DNA of 64,000 nucleotides from Alteromonas sp. BL110 (lineage in GTDB: Bacteria > Pseudomonadota > Gammaproteobacteria > Enterobacterales > Alteromonadaceae), in contig NZ_CP031967.1 in the NCBI RefSeq assembly GCF_003443615.1, forward strand, positions 4,278,001-4,342,000, written 5' to 3'. Under the pieces are notes generated by a model. It ran no database searches. It saw only the letters and a list, made by a program, of their open reading frames with translations, and was not told where the DNA came from. A program made the translations under genes and the position numbers. Shown piece by piece: positions 18,417-27,516 of the stretch; position 1 is the stretch's first letter; each line of letters begins with the position of its first letter.

Positions 18417-20077
18417 TACTGCTCCTTGATAACAGGCTGATTAATCTTGTTATGTAAAACAAAGTTCTCTCTGCGCGTTTCGGGTGTGTCGATAGGAATA
18501 AGCTTTTCACCCACTAGCGCGCTTTGATTACTGCGCAGTGCATTTACATCAGCCGTGCCAGTACCCGACACCACTTCAGGGCATGCGCCGGTAGCTGCAA
18601 ATTCTAGTGCTGCAGACAACATACCTTCATTCGGGTCACCTAAACTTGCGGTAAAGTCATCTTCGACTTCACATCCAGGCAGTTCAAAATCAAAGTTCGG
18701 CGTACTGGTTGGCATAAAGCCATCGGCATAATCACCAAAGCCTTTATTGTTCACCCCTTGGAACTGAATAGTGAAGTAAGTTTCACCACAGTTGTCTGTT
18801 GGATAGAAACCATAAGGCTTACCGCACGTTGTAGAGCCAATTTGTACCACCTCTACATCTATGCCGCGAAGGGCGTTCATTACCGCTTCGCTTGCTGAAC
18901 AGGTTGCATCAGTTGAAATTACGTAAACACGATTCAGCGAAAGGCTCGGCAGTAAGGTGTCGGTAAGTAAGCCAGCGTTATAATCAATAACGTTCCTATA
19001 AAACGGTGTTGGGCTGATAGTTTGGCCCGTGATAGGGTTCGTCGTCGGGTTTTTATCGTTAAACTGCAACGTTTCAAACGTGGCGTTATTCGTTTGATTT
19101 GGGCCCGCTACCATATAAGAAAGCTGTGAAGCTAACGCTAAACGTCCCCCACCGTTATAACGTAGGTCCATAACTAACTCAGTTACATTCTGTTCGACAA
19201 AGGTATCAAACGCTTCGATTAGTCCTTCCTGCGCAGTAACAATAAAGGTATTGAACTGGAAATAGCCTGTTTTACCGTTTTCAGTATCTAGTACCTTAAC
19301 GTTTTGTACTGGCGTCACGCTAACATCAGCAGAAGTTATGTCTACAGACATAGTCGTGCCGTCAATCAGTTCAAACTCAAAGCTCGTAGTAATTCCTGCG
19401 TTATCAGGAAACAAGCCACCGTTTAACGCGTTAACGCCTTGTTGGGTATTATCGTTAACAAAATCAACGCCGTTAATACTCACTACCTTAGCACCTCGCG
19501 GCACGTCCGCTAACGCAGCAGGTGAACCAGGCTCTGTGTACCGTACCATTAGCTCTCTTGGTACCGTGTTTGAACCAAATTCCCAGCTAAAACCAAATCC
19601 CGACGATATGCCAGATTGAGATAGCTCATTGTATTCTGCCGTGTCTTGTGAAAAATGAAAATTGTCTTTTGGCGTGCCACTTGGTGTTAATTCATTGGTT
19701 TTTAGTTGGTCAAAGTACGCCAATACTGAAAAGTTTTCCGGGTCGTTGTCGTCCACTTCGTCGTACCACAAGTAAGTATCGTTAGTCCAAGAGCGCAGCC
19801 AGAGCTTTTCATCCATTGCGGTCCCTTGGGTATCTGGATAAGCACTTCCTGTAAAAGGGTCGATACCACTTCTTGGCGTTTCACACTTGGCGATGAATTC
19901 AGATTGTGGCTCATAGACACCGGCTTCCCACTCGGGTTCTGACGTAACAGGCGTTGTTGGTGTAGTAGGCGTCGTTGCTACCGGCGTGTTACTGGATGAA
20001 CCGCCACCTCCCCCACATCCTGTGAGAAGTGAAATTGCCACTGCAAATGCAACTGAAGTATACGTATACGCTTTCAT
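18416..20077 (-). CDS. S41 family peptidase lipoprotein
   Basis: 553 residues. Lipobox LLTGC at 17-21, followed by a Gly/Ser/Thr/Pro linker, indicates a membrane-tethered periplasmic or surface protein. A PDZ-like region (around SGISSGFGFSWEF to AKVVSINGVDF) precedes a tail-specific protease domain with VMDLRYNGGG and the nucleophile region STDATCSASEAVMNAL, and a Lys candidate in TTCGKPYGF. This agrees with C-terminal processing peptidase relatives (S41). Extra cysteines (ATCSAS, STTCGK, TDNCGE, PGCEVE) suggest disulfides in an exported protein. The target is unknown. The downstream lipoprotein gene overlaps by 1 bp. Confidence 0.87.
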   Translation of the reverse strand: MKAYTYTSVAFAVAISLLTGCGGGGGSSSNTPVATTPTTPTTPVTSEPEWEAGVYEPQSEFIAKCETPRSGIDPFTGSAYPDTQGTAMDEKLWLRSWTNDTYLWYDEVDDNDPENFSVLAYFDQLKTNELTPSGTPKDNFHFSQDTAEYNELSQSGISSGFGFSWEFGSNTVPRELMVRYTEPGSPAALADVPRGAKVVSINGVDFVNDNTQQGVNALNGGLFPDNAGITTSFEFELIDGTTMSVDITSADVSVTPVQNVKVLDTENGKTGYFQFNTFIVTAQEGLIEAFDTFVEQNVTELVMDLRYNGGGRLALASQLSYMVAGPNQTNNATFETLQFNDKNPTTNPITGQTISPTPFYRNVIDYNAGLLTDTLLPSLSLNRVYVISTDATCSASEAVMNALRGIDVEVVQIGSTTCGKPYGFYPTDNCGETYFTIQFQGVNNKGFGDYADGFMPTSTPNFDFELPGCEVEDDFTASLGDPNEGMLSAALEFAATGACPEVVSGTGTADVNALRSNQSALVGEKLIPIDTPETRRENFVLHNKINQPVIKEQ

Positions 20078-20292
20078 GATTAATTACAGACCCTTTATTA
20101 ACGGCCGCCGAAATTGATAATTCGTCAGCGTTTATGCTCTCAATAACAATACTATGTTCTACGTTAGCATAGTTTATAGCGGTATAGCTTTGTAAGAATA
20201 ACTAGGTAACAAAAGTTTAAACATTGATTAAATGTAACTAAATTTTATCTATTTCTACGTTCCAGTCGTATTACCACCACTATCTTTCGTCA

Positions 20293-21423
20293 CTAGTTAT
20301 TGCCACTGTTAGCATCAACATCCATATCAGTCACGTCAGTTGTTGAGTGTTTTTTACTAAGAGGAACAACACCCACGGCAGGAGCAATTAAACTACTAAT
20401 AAACAAACCATGCTCGGTCTCTATGGCGCCCGTTACAAAAGGATAAGCACCGCTTGGGTCTTGAAAAGATTGTTGCACTTCTCCACTTTCACTTATCCTT
20501 AAAAGATGCCCGTACGCTTGACCTTGTGGTCGCAGGAACTGTGGTAAACGTTGAATCATTTTGCGAACAAAAGGTTTGTCTGATAGCTCATCAACTGGGG
20601 CTGAACGGGGTGAAGCAAGACCTAGATAATACCCGCCACTGACAGCCCGACTGATATTGTCAGGAAAACCGGGTAAGTTATCTATCACCACGTCTACTTG
20701 GCCTTGCTTTGGCCCAATTAGCCAATAGCGCAATACACGATATTTACCGGTTTCGTTTACCAATACTGAATTCTGATCATGGCTTATTGCAACGCCATTG
20801 GCAAAAACTAAACCGTCCATCAATACCTTGCTCGAAGCCGTTGATGGGTCGTACTCAATTAGCCTGCCATTTCCTTTGTGCTCTAAAATTTCTAGCATGC
20901 TTGCCGAAAGCGTTCCACCGTGATCTTTTGCCGCAAACTTAGTTGTCGCATCGGAAAAATAAACCTTTCCATTTTTGGCAATATCAACATCATCGGCGTA
21001 TACCACGGCCGTATTCGCTACTTGATCGACCAACGTTTTCAATTCGCCTTTCGCATTTGCAATTAACAACCCTAAATGCGCATCGGCAATAAGTAAATTT
21101 CCTTCGTTATCATATTCAAGACCAAGGGGGCGTCCGTTGGTATTAATCCATGGCGTAAATGACGTTTGCCCCTTTTTCATCAACAACACTGCGCCAGAAT
21201 GGGTTGCTGTGGCGATGGTTCCGTCTTTATTTACCGCAAAATCTTCTGGCCCTTCATCCCCTTCTAAATCGATATGCGAAAGCTTTGACAACAGCTGATT
21301 TTCTGTAAACGCTTTTGTAAACCCTTTATTGTCGGGTGCTTGCCAACTAACTGGGTCGATAGGTACCGGCCATAATAATAAATAGGCAAAAGCTAAAATA
21401 AGTGAACCCCAAAGCATTTTCAT
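20293..21423 (-). CDS. SMP-30/strictosidine synthase-like beta-propeller protein
   Basis: 376 residues. A single N-terminal hydrophobic segment (residues 3-19) would anchor it to the inner membrane or export it. The rest is a six-bladed propeller of the strictosidine synthase/APMAP type, with YADDVDIAKNGKVYFSDAT, GLVFANGVAISHDQNSVLV and LPGFPDNISRA, all characteristic of this family. Relatives are lactonases or arylesterases, but many bacterial members have no assigned substrate. It is transcribed alone; it is followed by 215 bp and the S41 gene, and is divergent from the COQ7-like gene. Confidence 0.85.
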   Translation of the reverse strand: MKMLWGSLILAFAYLLLWPVPIDPVSWQAPDNKGFTKAFTENQLLSKLSHIDLEGDEGPEDFAVNKDGTIATATHSGAVLLMKKGQTSFTPWINTNGRPLGLEYDNEGNLLIADAHLGLLIANAKGELKTLVDQVANTAVVYADDVDIAKNGKVYFSDATTKFAAKDHGGTLSASMLEILEHKGNGRLIEYDPSTASSKVLMDGLVFANGVAISHDQNSVLVNETGKYRVLRYWLIGPKQGQVDVVIDNLPGFPDNISRAVSGGYYLGLASPRSAPVDELSDKPFVRKMIQRLPQFLRPQGQAYGHLLRISESGEVQQSFQDPSGAYPFVTGAIETEHGLFISSLIAPAVGVVPLSKKHSTTDVTDMDVDANSGNN

Positions 21424-21553
21424 TCTCGCACTCCTTTTGGCAACGAGCTTATGCTCTTATTTAACATAGCAAGCGAAGTCGACTTACTCTGCTTTCATTT
21501 TTAAATAGAACACTATTCATCACAGCTTTTAGCCTTTTACACAGGCAGGCTTG

Positions 21554-22225
21554 ATGCCCTTAAAACTTAGCGTATTACAAATACGTAAGATGGCATCCAT
21601 ATACGCATTTCGGGCGTTATCTAGTAAAACGCTGTTGGAGTACGTTATGCCGTTTTATGCAAGGTCACTTGGGGTTAGGTATATTAAGCAAGTAGATAGA
21701 GAGCTACGCGCAAGTCATGCTGGCGAATCAGGTGCCGTTTGGATATACCGAGGAGCATTAGCTGCTGAATTTATTTTTAGCCTGTTTCGCATTAACAAAA
21801 GCAGAAACGACACAACACGCTTTATAAGAGAACACCTTAAAACAGAGCGGGAACACCTTGCTATTTTTGAGTGTGAAATGCCGCTGTTTAGAGGCAGTTT
21901 TATATTACCACTATGGATAGCCGCAGGCTTTATAACTGGCTTTGTACCGCGCCTTTTTGGTCAGAACTGGTTTTTCTATACCATTTATTGTGTAGAAGAA
22001 TTTGTTGATTTGCATTATGACGAGCAGTGTAAAAACATGACAGCATTGTCTATTCCACCATCGAACGTGATAGAGCGATTTAAGCACTGTCAGGAAGACG
22101 AGCAGCATCATAGAGACGAAGCGTTAGCATTGATGACACAACCACCATCTTTATCAATGAGGTTATGGGGGCGAGCATTGGAAAAAGGTTCTTCGTTTGC
22201 CGTTGCTATCGCCAAATTGATTTAG
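21554..22225 (+). CDS. COQ7-like di-iron hydroxylase (demethoxyubiquinone hydroxylase family)
   Basis: 223 residues related to COQ7, the di-iron enzyme that hydroxylates demethoxyubiquinone in ubiquinone synthesis. The carboxylate-bridged iron ligands are visible: Glu in SHAGESGAVW, ExxH in TEREHLAIFE, Glu in YCVEEFVDLHYDE and ExxH in EDEQHHRDEA. A hydrophobic segment (about 113-130) would associate with the membrane. Canonical COQ7 carries closely similar motifs, so hydroxylation of a quinone or similar lipid is a fair guess. Whether it serves ubiquinone synthesis here or a side reaction is not decided. The ATG at 21554 follows AGGCAGG. Confidence 0.8.
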   Translation: MPLKLSVLQIRKMASIYAFRALSSKTLLEYVMPFYARSLGVRYIKQVDRELRASHAGESGAVWIYRGALAAEFIFSLFRINKSRNDTTRFIREHLKTEREHLAIFECEMPLFRGSFILPLWIAAGFITGFVPRLFGQNWFFYTIYCVEEFVDLHYDEQCKNMTALSIPPSNVIERFKHCQEDEQHHRDEALALMTQPPSLSMRLWGRALEKGSSFAVAIAKLI

Positions 22226-22308
22226 GTTAATACTAGATGCTCTGGGAATGACCTGAGGCAATAAGAAGAATACCCCCACGGGTAAAATTAGGACAAAACG
22301 TTGGCAGC

Positions 22309-22500
22309 ATGGGAAAGAAAAACAGGCTAAAACCACCAAAGCCATGTGACAATTGCGGTGTAGAAGCTGACACGCAATTTCGTGTTCGGCAAAGTGAGGG
22401 AGACGACTGGCGTATAGTGTGTAAAGCGTGCCAAACGCTTGCGAAAAATAGTAATGGCTACATGTATGGTGGGACGTGGAAAAGAGAAAAACGTAATTAA
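22309..22500 (+). CDS. Small zinc-ribbon protein
   Basis: 63 residues with two CxxC pairs (CDNC at about 13-16 and CKAC at about 43-46), the spacing of a treble-clef or zinc-ribbon knuckle, within an otherwise basic protein. No named family is recognised. It lies 83 bp after the COQ7-like gene on the same strand and may be read from the same transcript. Length and composition suggest nucleic acid or protein binding, but this is inference. Confidence 0.65.
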   Translation: MGKKNRLKPPKPCDNCGVEADTQFRVRQSEGDDWRIVCKACQTLAKNSNGYMYGGTWKREKRN

Positions 22501-22513
22501 GATGAATACATCG

Positions 22514-22533
22514 AGGGGCGATTTACCGCCCCT
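22514..22533. terminator. Stem-loop between convergent genes
   Basis: AGGGGCG (22514-22520) and CGCCCCT (22527-22533) pair perfectly around a 6-nt loop in the short gap between the zinc-ribbon and PepSY genes. Neither side carries a good U-tract, so termination efficiency is uncertain. Confidence 0.4.
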
Positions 22534-22551
22534 GAATCGTGATTTAAAGGA

Positions 22552-24036
22552 TTATGCGTTAACACTGCTGCTTTGAGTGTCTCTACTTATCGCGCTAGGG
22601 CTAAGGTCATTATTATGAACGCAGGCCCTCTTAGCTCGTTTTATTAACACATTCGCACGATATAAACTCCATGCCACATACACCCCCATCGGGATATTTA
22701 GTTGAAGTGATGCAACAGAAAATGCAGCACCTTGGTGTACAGCGACATAAGTGATTAATAGTACCAATACACTCAACCCAGATATCATCAGCCATAATGG
22801 CTTTGTCAGAGACTTAACCGCCACGGTCACAGCCGTATTGACCAGCATTAAGCACCAGAACACAGCGATAAGGGAACCTGCGAAAAACATATCAACTGCA
22901 GCGGTTAACGCCAATGCGCTAACACTGCCCCAAACTACGGCGTACCAAAGTCTACTTGCTAAAGGTGGGTGAGCTTTTTTAGACAGCCAAATTTCCATAC
23001 CAGAAACACACAGCATGGTTAGCATCACACCCAGCACGAAAAAAAACCACTTGCTGGTTAAGCCAGCAAAGTCACCAAAATGCAGTCGATACATAGACCA
23101 GAATAGCTGCTTACCCCACTCTCCATCTTCGTATCCAGCATCGCCGATATAATTTCCCGCCGTATCAAAACGATAGCCTTCAGCGTATATCATTCTATTC
23201 GGGGCTTTCGCATAAATCTCAATAAACTGCTCAGGCTCACCGACTTCGTGCACCGTTAAAAATATTGGTGACTTTTCAGGCGCAAGGGTCTTCATCTGAG
23301 CAAACGCCTTACCTATAGCTGGCTTACCTTCTTGGGGAGCGATGACCGGATCCGGGGTAAAGATTTGGTTTATTACAGCATCCCTGTCGCCGCCGTAATT
23401 TACTGTTGCAACCAATACTAAAATAATACCGGCTAAACCAAAGTAAGTCCCCGTTATGCCAATTACTAAATGAAATGGCGCAGCCCAAAGACCAAAGCGG
23501 TTGTGCAAATCAATTTGCGCTTGCTGGCCATTGCCGCCCCGTCGAAGTTTAAAGGCGTCCCTCGAGATTCGTTTATGAGCAATAATCCCCGTAATAACCA
23601 AGGTGCAAATAATCGCACCTAAAGCACTGACTAAAATCATTCCCCAACTATGCGGCAGGTTTAAATATAAATGCAGATCCACCAACATCTGGGTGAACGA
23701 TACGCTTTCTTCTTCTATTAAATTTCCTTCGCTATCAGCAAAATACGCTACATGATCGTTTTCAACTACTAGCCTGGGAATATCGGATGTGGGAAATACA
23801 ACAAAAAGGTGGTGAGACTCTTCCGTGTGCTTAGCTAGAAAACTATCCATAGCTTTTTCAATGGCCTGTGGAGATACATTCTCCATCTCTTCAATATGAG
23901 GTTGTTCCCATCTTTCGAATTCTAAGTGAAATACAGCGATGGTCCCTGAAAGACATACAAGGAAAAGCAGTACACTTAAGAAGACGCCAACCCAAGTATG
24001 TGCATTTAATGCATTTTGTTTTGTAACTTTATCCAT
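22552..24036 (-). CDS. PepSY-associated transmembrane protein, iron-regulated
   Basis: 494-residue inner-membrane protein of the PepSY-associated TM helix family. Hydrophobic segments lie near 14-32, 135-155, 185-212 and 328-350, with more at the C-terminus, separated by PepSY-like periplasmic portions. Conserved histidines sit at membrane borders (HTWVG, LHLYLNLPHSWG, HNRFGLWAAPFH, YRLHFGDF), as in relatives proposed to act in reductive release of iron from siderophores. It is preceded by a smaller membrane protein gene with a 10-bp gap, and a strong Fur box lies upstream of both. An iron-limitation role is therefore well supported; the exact reaction is not. Confidence 0.87.
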   Translation of the reverse strand: MDKVTKQNALNAHTWVGVFLSVLLFLVCLSGTIAVFHLEFERWEQPHIEEMENVSPQAIEKAMDSFLAKHTEESHHLFVVFPTSDIPRLVVENDHVAYFADSEGNLIEEESVSFTQMLVDLHLYLNLPHSWGMILVSALGAIICTLVITGIIAHKRISRDAFKLRRGGNGQQAQIDLHNRFGLWAAPFHLVIGITGTYFGLAGIILVLVATVNYGGDRDAVINQIFTPDPVIAPQEGKPAIGKAFAQMKTLAPEKSPIFLTVHEVGEPEQFIEIYAKAPNRMIYAEGYRFDTAGNYIGDAGYEDGEWGKQLFWSMYRLHFGDFAGLTSKWFFFVLGVMLTMLCVSGMEIWLSKKAHPPLASRLWYAVVWGSVSALALTAAVDMFFAGSLIAVFWCLMLVNTAVTVAVKSLTKPLWLMISGLSVLVLLITYVAVHQGAAFSVASLQLNIPMGVYVAWSLYRANVLIKRAKRACVHNNDLSPSAISRDTQSSSVNA

Positions 24037-24046
24037 CGATATTCAC

Positions 24047-24583
24047 CTACATGGGTAAGAAAACAAGTAACGGCACACAAGTCACAGACAAGGCTGCGTA
24101 GGCACCGATAACTTTAAATTTATGAGCGGTGGCAAGGTAGTGATAAACAATAAGCCCCCACAGGATTGGCAGCAGAACGGTTCCAGTCGCCAACTGGCCT
24201 GCAATTGAGAACGGAAGTAGCGCACACATACCCAGCGTTATCAGGACGCTAACGACCAATAGCACCACCAGCACTACGAAATAGTTTGCTGCATTTACAA
24301 AAACAGTATGTCGTGCGAAGTCAAACCCCCTAGGCTCGGGTACGTTTTTGGGCTTTGGCAAAAATGCTTGGTTTAACGCAATGAATGGCCAGACTAGAAT
24401 CGCGGGCATACACAAGGTATATAACACGCCAAACTCCCAACCCTGTGCTATAGACCAGCACACTGCTGATACTAGCCATATGATTAAGCCTAAATAAAGG
24501 TAGGTTGACGCTTGATCGCGCCAACTTTTATAGATAGCCCCTAAGGCTACAAATGTTACCCCACCTGCTGCAACTGAAAGCAT
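24047..24583 (-). CDS. Iron-regulated small membrane protein of unknown function
   Basis: 178 residues with four to six hydrophobic segments and almost no soluble domain. I do not recognise a named family. It is the first gene of a two-gene unit with the PepSY protein and directly follows a Fur-box promoter, so it likely works with PepSY in iron acquisition. The start ATG at 24583 gives a typical membrane insertion beginning (MLSVAAGGVTFVALG). Confidence 0.72.
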   Translation of the reverse strand: MLSVAAGGVTFVALGAIYKSWRDQASTYLYLGLIIWLVSAVCWSIAQGWEFGVLYTLCMPAILVWPFIALNQAFLPKPKNVPEPRGFDFARHTVFVNAANYFVVLVVLLVVSVLITLGMCALLPFSIAGQLATGTVLLPILWGLIVYHYLATAHKFKVIGAYAALSVTCVPLLVFLPM

Positions 24584-24660
24584 GATGATTCCTTAAAACG
24601 AATAAACAAGCGAAGGGCTTCCTGCACTACTTGTGGCAATAGAACAGGAATAGTCGCTAT

Positions 24661-24712
24661 TTCTGTCTAATTTAACAAAAAATTACACTAATGATAACTA
24701 GTATCATTTCTA
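24661..24712 (-). promoter_or_regulatory. Fur box and promoter of the PepSY operon
   Basis: AATGATA-ACTAG-TATCATT (24690-24708) is a near-perfect palindrome. The inner 15 bases match the Fur 7-1-7 consensus TGATAATnATTATCA at 12 of 14 defined positions. On the minus strand TTATCA, a 17-nt spacer and TAAATT form a plausible -35/-10 pair overlapping the Fur box, about 80-110 bp before the first gene. Confidence 0.8.
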
Positions 24713-24825
24713 TTACTGACAATTTAGATGCATTTGGGTGTAAATGACTGTGGTTGCGATTAACTAGCGCTATAACTGCAAAACGTTCGAGGAAAAGCAC
24801 GCCGATACGTTGTAAAAATGGTGTG

Positions 24826-24860
24826 CAAAAAAAAGCCGAACTAACTAAGTTAGTTCGGCT
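24826..24860 (-). terminator. Intrinsic terminator of ahpF
   Basis: AGCCGAACTAACT (24834-24846) and AGTTAGTTCGGCT (24848-24860) form a perfect 13-bp inverted repeat. On the minus strand it is followed by a run of eight T, so it ends the ahpC-ahpF unit. Confidence 0.93.
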
Positions 24861-24890
24861 TTATTCCATTTTTAATTTGAAGACTAGATA

Positions 24891-26480
24891 CTATGCAGCT
24901 TCGCTTTCATCTTCAGTCTCAACCACTTCATGGCTAAGCAGGTATTCAAAAGCTGCTAATGATGCTTTAGCGCCCTCGCCCATTGAAATAACGATTTGTT
25001 TATACGGCACAGTCGTCACATCACCGGCGGCGAAGATACCTGGCTCAGAAGTATGGCACTTAGTATCAACAATGATTTCGCCATACTGCGTCATCTCTAC
25101 CATATCTTTCATGAATTGGCTGTTAGGTACAAGGCCAATTTGAACGAATACACCAGAAAGTTCGCGAGTGTGTACTTCATTGGTTGAACGATCTTGATAT
25201 TCAATCGCGTTCACCTTGCCATTTTCCGCCGTAATTTGGCGTGTTGCCGCATTTTTAATAATGGTTATGTTTTCGCGCTTTTCAGCTTGGTTGATAAGTA
25301 CCTGGTCCGCTTTAAGCTCTGGCATAAATTCAAACACTGTTACTGACTTCACGATACCAGCTAAATCTAGCGCCGCTTCAATACCAGAGTTACCACCACC
25401 GATAACTGCAACATCTTTTCCTTTAAAGAACGGGCCATCACAGTGCGGGCAGTACGCTACGCCATTACCTACGTTCTCTCTTTCACCTGGAACGCCAAGC
25501 TCTCTCCAGCGTGCACCGGTAGCAACGATAACCGTGCGAGTGCGGATTTGCTCACCAGAAGAAAGCGTAATCGTTTTGATATTACCTTTCTCAATGCTAT
25601 CAACACGCACGTGCTCTTTAAGCGTGATGTCGTAATCACGAACGTGTTCCATTAGGTTACCGACAAGCTCAGGCCCTGTAGTTTTTGGCACAGAAATTAG
25701 GTTCTCAATACCCATGGTGTCTTTAACCTGACCACCAAAAGTTTCAGCAACTATAGCTACTTTAAGACCTTTACGAGCACTGTAAATCGCAGACGCTACA
25801 CCTGCAGGGCCGCCACCAATAACAGTAACGTCTTGAAGCGGTAATGCGTCGCCTTTATTCGCTTCTTTAAGGCTAGGGTCGCGCTCGATAAGTTTGTTGA
25901 TAAGTACTGAACCATCAACTTTACCGTTTGCGAATAGCTCGCCATTAAGGTAAACACTTGGTACACCTTGAATGTCGCGCTCTTGAATTAGGTTTTGATA
26001 CAACCCACCGTCTATCATTTCAGTCTTGATGTTAGGATTAATCAACGCGAATTGATTAAGTGCCTGTACGACTTCGGGGCAGTTGTGACAGCTTAGGCTG
26101 ATAAATACTTCAAAGTTAAGCGGCTCTTTAACGGCTTTAACCAAGGTTTGAACACTATCATCTAGCTTAAGCTCAGTACCTGCCGCGTGCAGCATGGCAA
26201 GTACAAGCGAGTTAAACTCATGGCCACCAGGAATACCTGAAAAACGAATTCCAGTATCTTCACCATCAGCTTCTAATAAAAAGCTAATAGCGCTGCGTAG
26301 TTCACCATTAGTTTCACGCTCTTCTACGTTTAGTTTTTCGCTTACTGAAGCTATGTCGGACAGAAACTTCACAAGCTCGTCGCGCTTGCTATGTTCACCG
26401 GTCTGTACGACAAAGGTTACGTTTTTTTGCATTGACTCAGCATATGATTTCAATGCTTGTAAAATTTCTTTAGTTAACAC
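24891..26480 (-). CDS. ahpF: Alkyl hydroperoxide reductase subunit F
   Basis: FAD-dependent disulfide reductase (529 residues) that passes electrons from NAD(P)H to AhpC. The N-terminal tandem thioredoxin-fold domain has CHNC at 131-134; the FAD motif is GGGPAGVAS at 222-230; the thioredoxin-reductase-type CPHC lies at 344-347. Length and order are standard for AhpF. The start is GTG (MLTKEIL), matching the family N-terminus. It follows ahpC with a 178-bp gap that contains a stem-loop, and ends at a strong terminator. Confidence 0.97.
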   Translation of the reverse strand: MLTKEILQALKSYAESMQKNVTFVVQTGEHSKRDELVKFLSDIASVSEKLNVEERETNGELRSAISFLLEADGEDTGIRFSGIPGGHEFNSLVLAMLHAAGTELKLDDSVQTLVKAVKEPLNFEVFISLSCHNCPEVVQALNQFALINPNIKTEMIDGGLYQNLIQERDIQGVPSVYLNGELFANGKVDGSVLINKLIERDPSLKEANKGDALPLQDVTVIGGGPAGVASAIYSARKGLKVAIVAETFGGQVKDTMGIENLISVPKTTGPELVGNLMEHVRDYDITLKEHVRVDSIEKGNIKTITLSSGEQIRTRTVIVATGARWRELGVPGERENVGNGVAYCPHCDGPFFKGKDVAVIGGGNSGIEAALDLAGIVKSVTVFEFMPELKADQVLINQAEKRENITIIKNAATRQITAENGKVNAIEYQDRSTNEVHTRELSGVFVQIGLVPNSQFMKDMVEMTQYGEIIVDTKCHTSEPGIFAAGDVTTVPYKQIVISMGEGAKASLAAFEYLLSHEVVETEDESEAA

Positions 26481-26569
26481 GGTTATTCTGCCTTATTTTC
26501 GACACGCCGATCCCCGCCAACCTTTTTTGAAAGGCTAACAACATAAGCGGAAATAGGAAATTAACATCA

Positions 26570-26589
26570 GGGAGTGGAGACCCACTCCC
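26570..26589 (-). other. Stem-loop in the ahpC-ahpF gap
   Basis: GGGAGTGG (26570-26577) and CCACTCCC (26582-26589) form a perfect 8-bp stem with a 4-nt loop. No U-tract follows on the minus strand, so it is more likely a processing or partial-termination element that lets ahpC exceed ahpF expression than a full terminator. That role is inferred. Confidence 0.5.
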
Positions 26590-26658
26590 TACAAACTATC
26601 TGCCTTAACACTTTTACTTACAGATTATCCTGCTGTGTTAGGCACTAAGCGGTGCTGC

Positions 26659-27222
26659 TTAGATTTTACCAACTAGGTCTAGAGAAGGAGCAAGTGTTTC
26701 TTCACCTTCTTTCCATTTCGCTGGGCAAACTTCACCTGGGTTGTTCGCTACGTATTGAGCAGCTTTCACTTTGCGTACTAGGTCGTCTGCGTCACGGCCG
26801 ATACCTTCAGAAGTGATTTCCATCGCTTGTACGATACCTTCTGGATCAACAACGAATGTTGCACGGTCAGCAAGGCCCATAGATTCACGCATACAGTCGA
26901 AGTTGCGCGTGATTTCACCAGTAGGGTCGCCAATCATTGCAAACTTGATTTTGTTGATCGTGTCTGAAGAATCGTGCCATGCTTTGTGAGTGAAGTGCGT
27001 GTCAGTAGATACTGAGAATACTTCTACGCCACGAGACTGAAGTTCTTCGTACTTATCAGCGATGTCGCCAAGCTCAGTTGGGCAAACAAATGTGAAGTCA
27101 GCTGGGTAAAATACGAAAACTGCCCATTTACCTTTGATGTCTTCGCTGCTTACGTCTACGAACTCGCCGTCTTTAAATGCAGTCGCTTTGAAAGGTTTGA
27201 TAGCAGTATTGATCAATGCCAT
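26659..27222 (-). CDS. ahpC: Alkyl hydroperoxide reductase subunit C (typical 2-Cys peroxiredoxin)
   Basis: 187 residues, the length of E. coli AhpC. It reduces hydrogen peroxide and organic peroxides and is recycled by AhpF. Peroxidatic Cys47 sits in FTFVCPTE and resolving Cys166 in GEVCPAKW. The frame extends to 27345, but the ATG at 27222 begins the conserved [11 protein letters not shown] and is preceded by GGAG. First gene of the ahpCF unit. The 294-bp region upstream probably holds OxyR-type control, as in other bacteria, but I could not find a convincing OxyR site by eye. Confidence 0.97.
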   Translation of the reverse strand: MALINTAIKPFKATAFKDGEFVDVSSEDIKGKWAVFVFYPADFTFVCPTELGDIADKYEELQSRGVEVFSVSTDTHFTHKAWHDSSDTINKIKFAMIGDPTGEITRNFDCMRESMGLADRATFVVDPEGIVQAMEITSEGIGRDADDLVRKVKAAQYVANNPGEVCPAKWKEGEETLAPSLDLVGKI

Positions 27223-27516
27223 GTTTAATTCTCCATTTGGTTTAAATTTTCCGAACGCTAAATGCATACGGATACAAACTTTACGTTTATTGTGTCGACA
27301 TGGTTTCACACTTTTGTGAAGATAATCACTTATCGCTAAACCCATGTCTCTCGAAACTGGTGATAAGAATAGCGCGCATCACTTAAAAAAACTAATTCAT
27401 AAAAATGAATCGCTTAATCAGGTTATTGAATTGAACGATGAAAATAGAATCAATTAGCTATTCAGTACGCGATACAATCCTGTTTTCCGCCTTAATATGT
27501 ACAGCGTGAGGAATCT

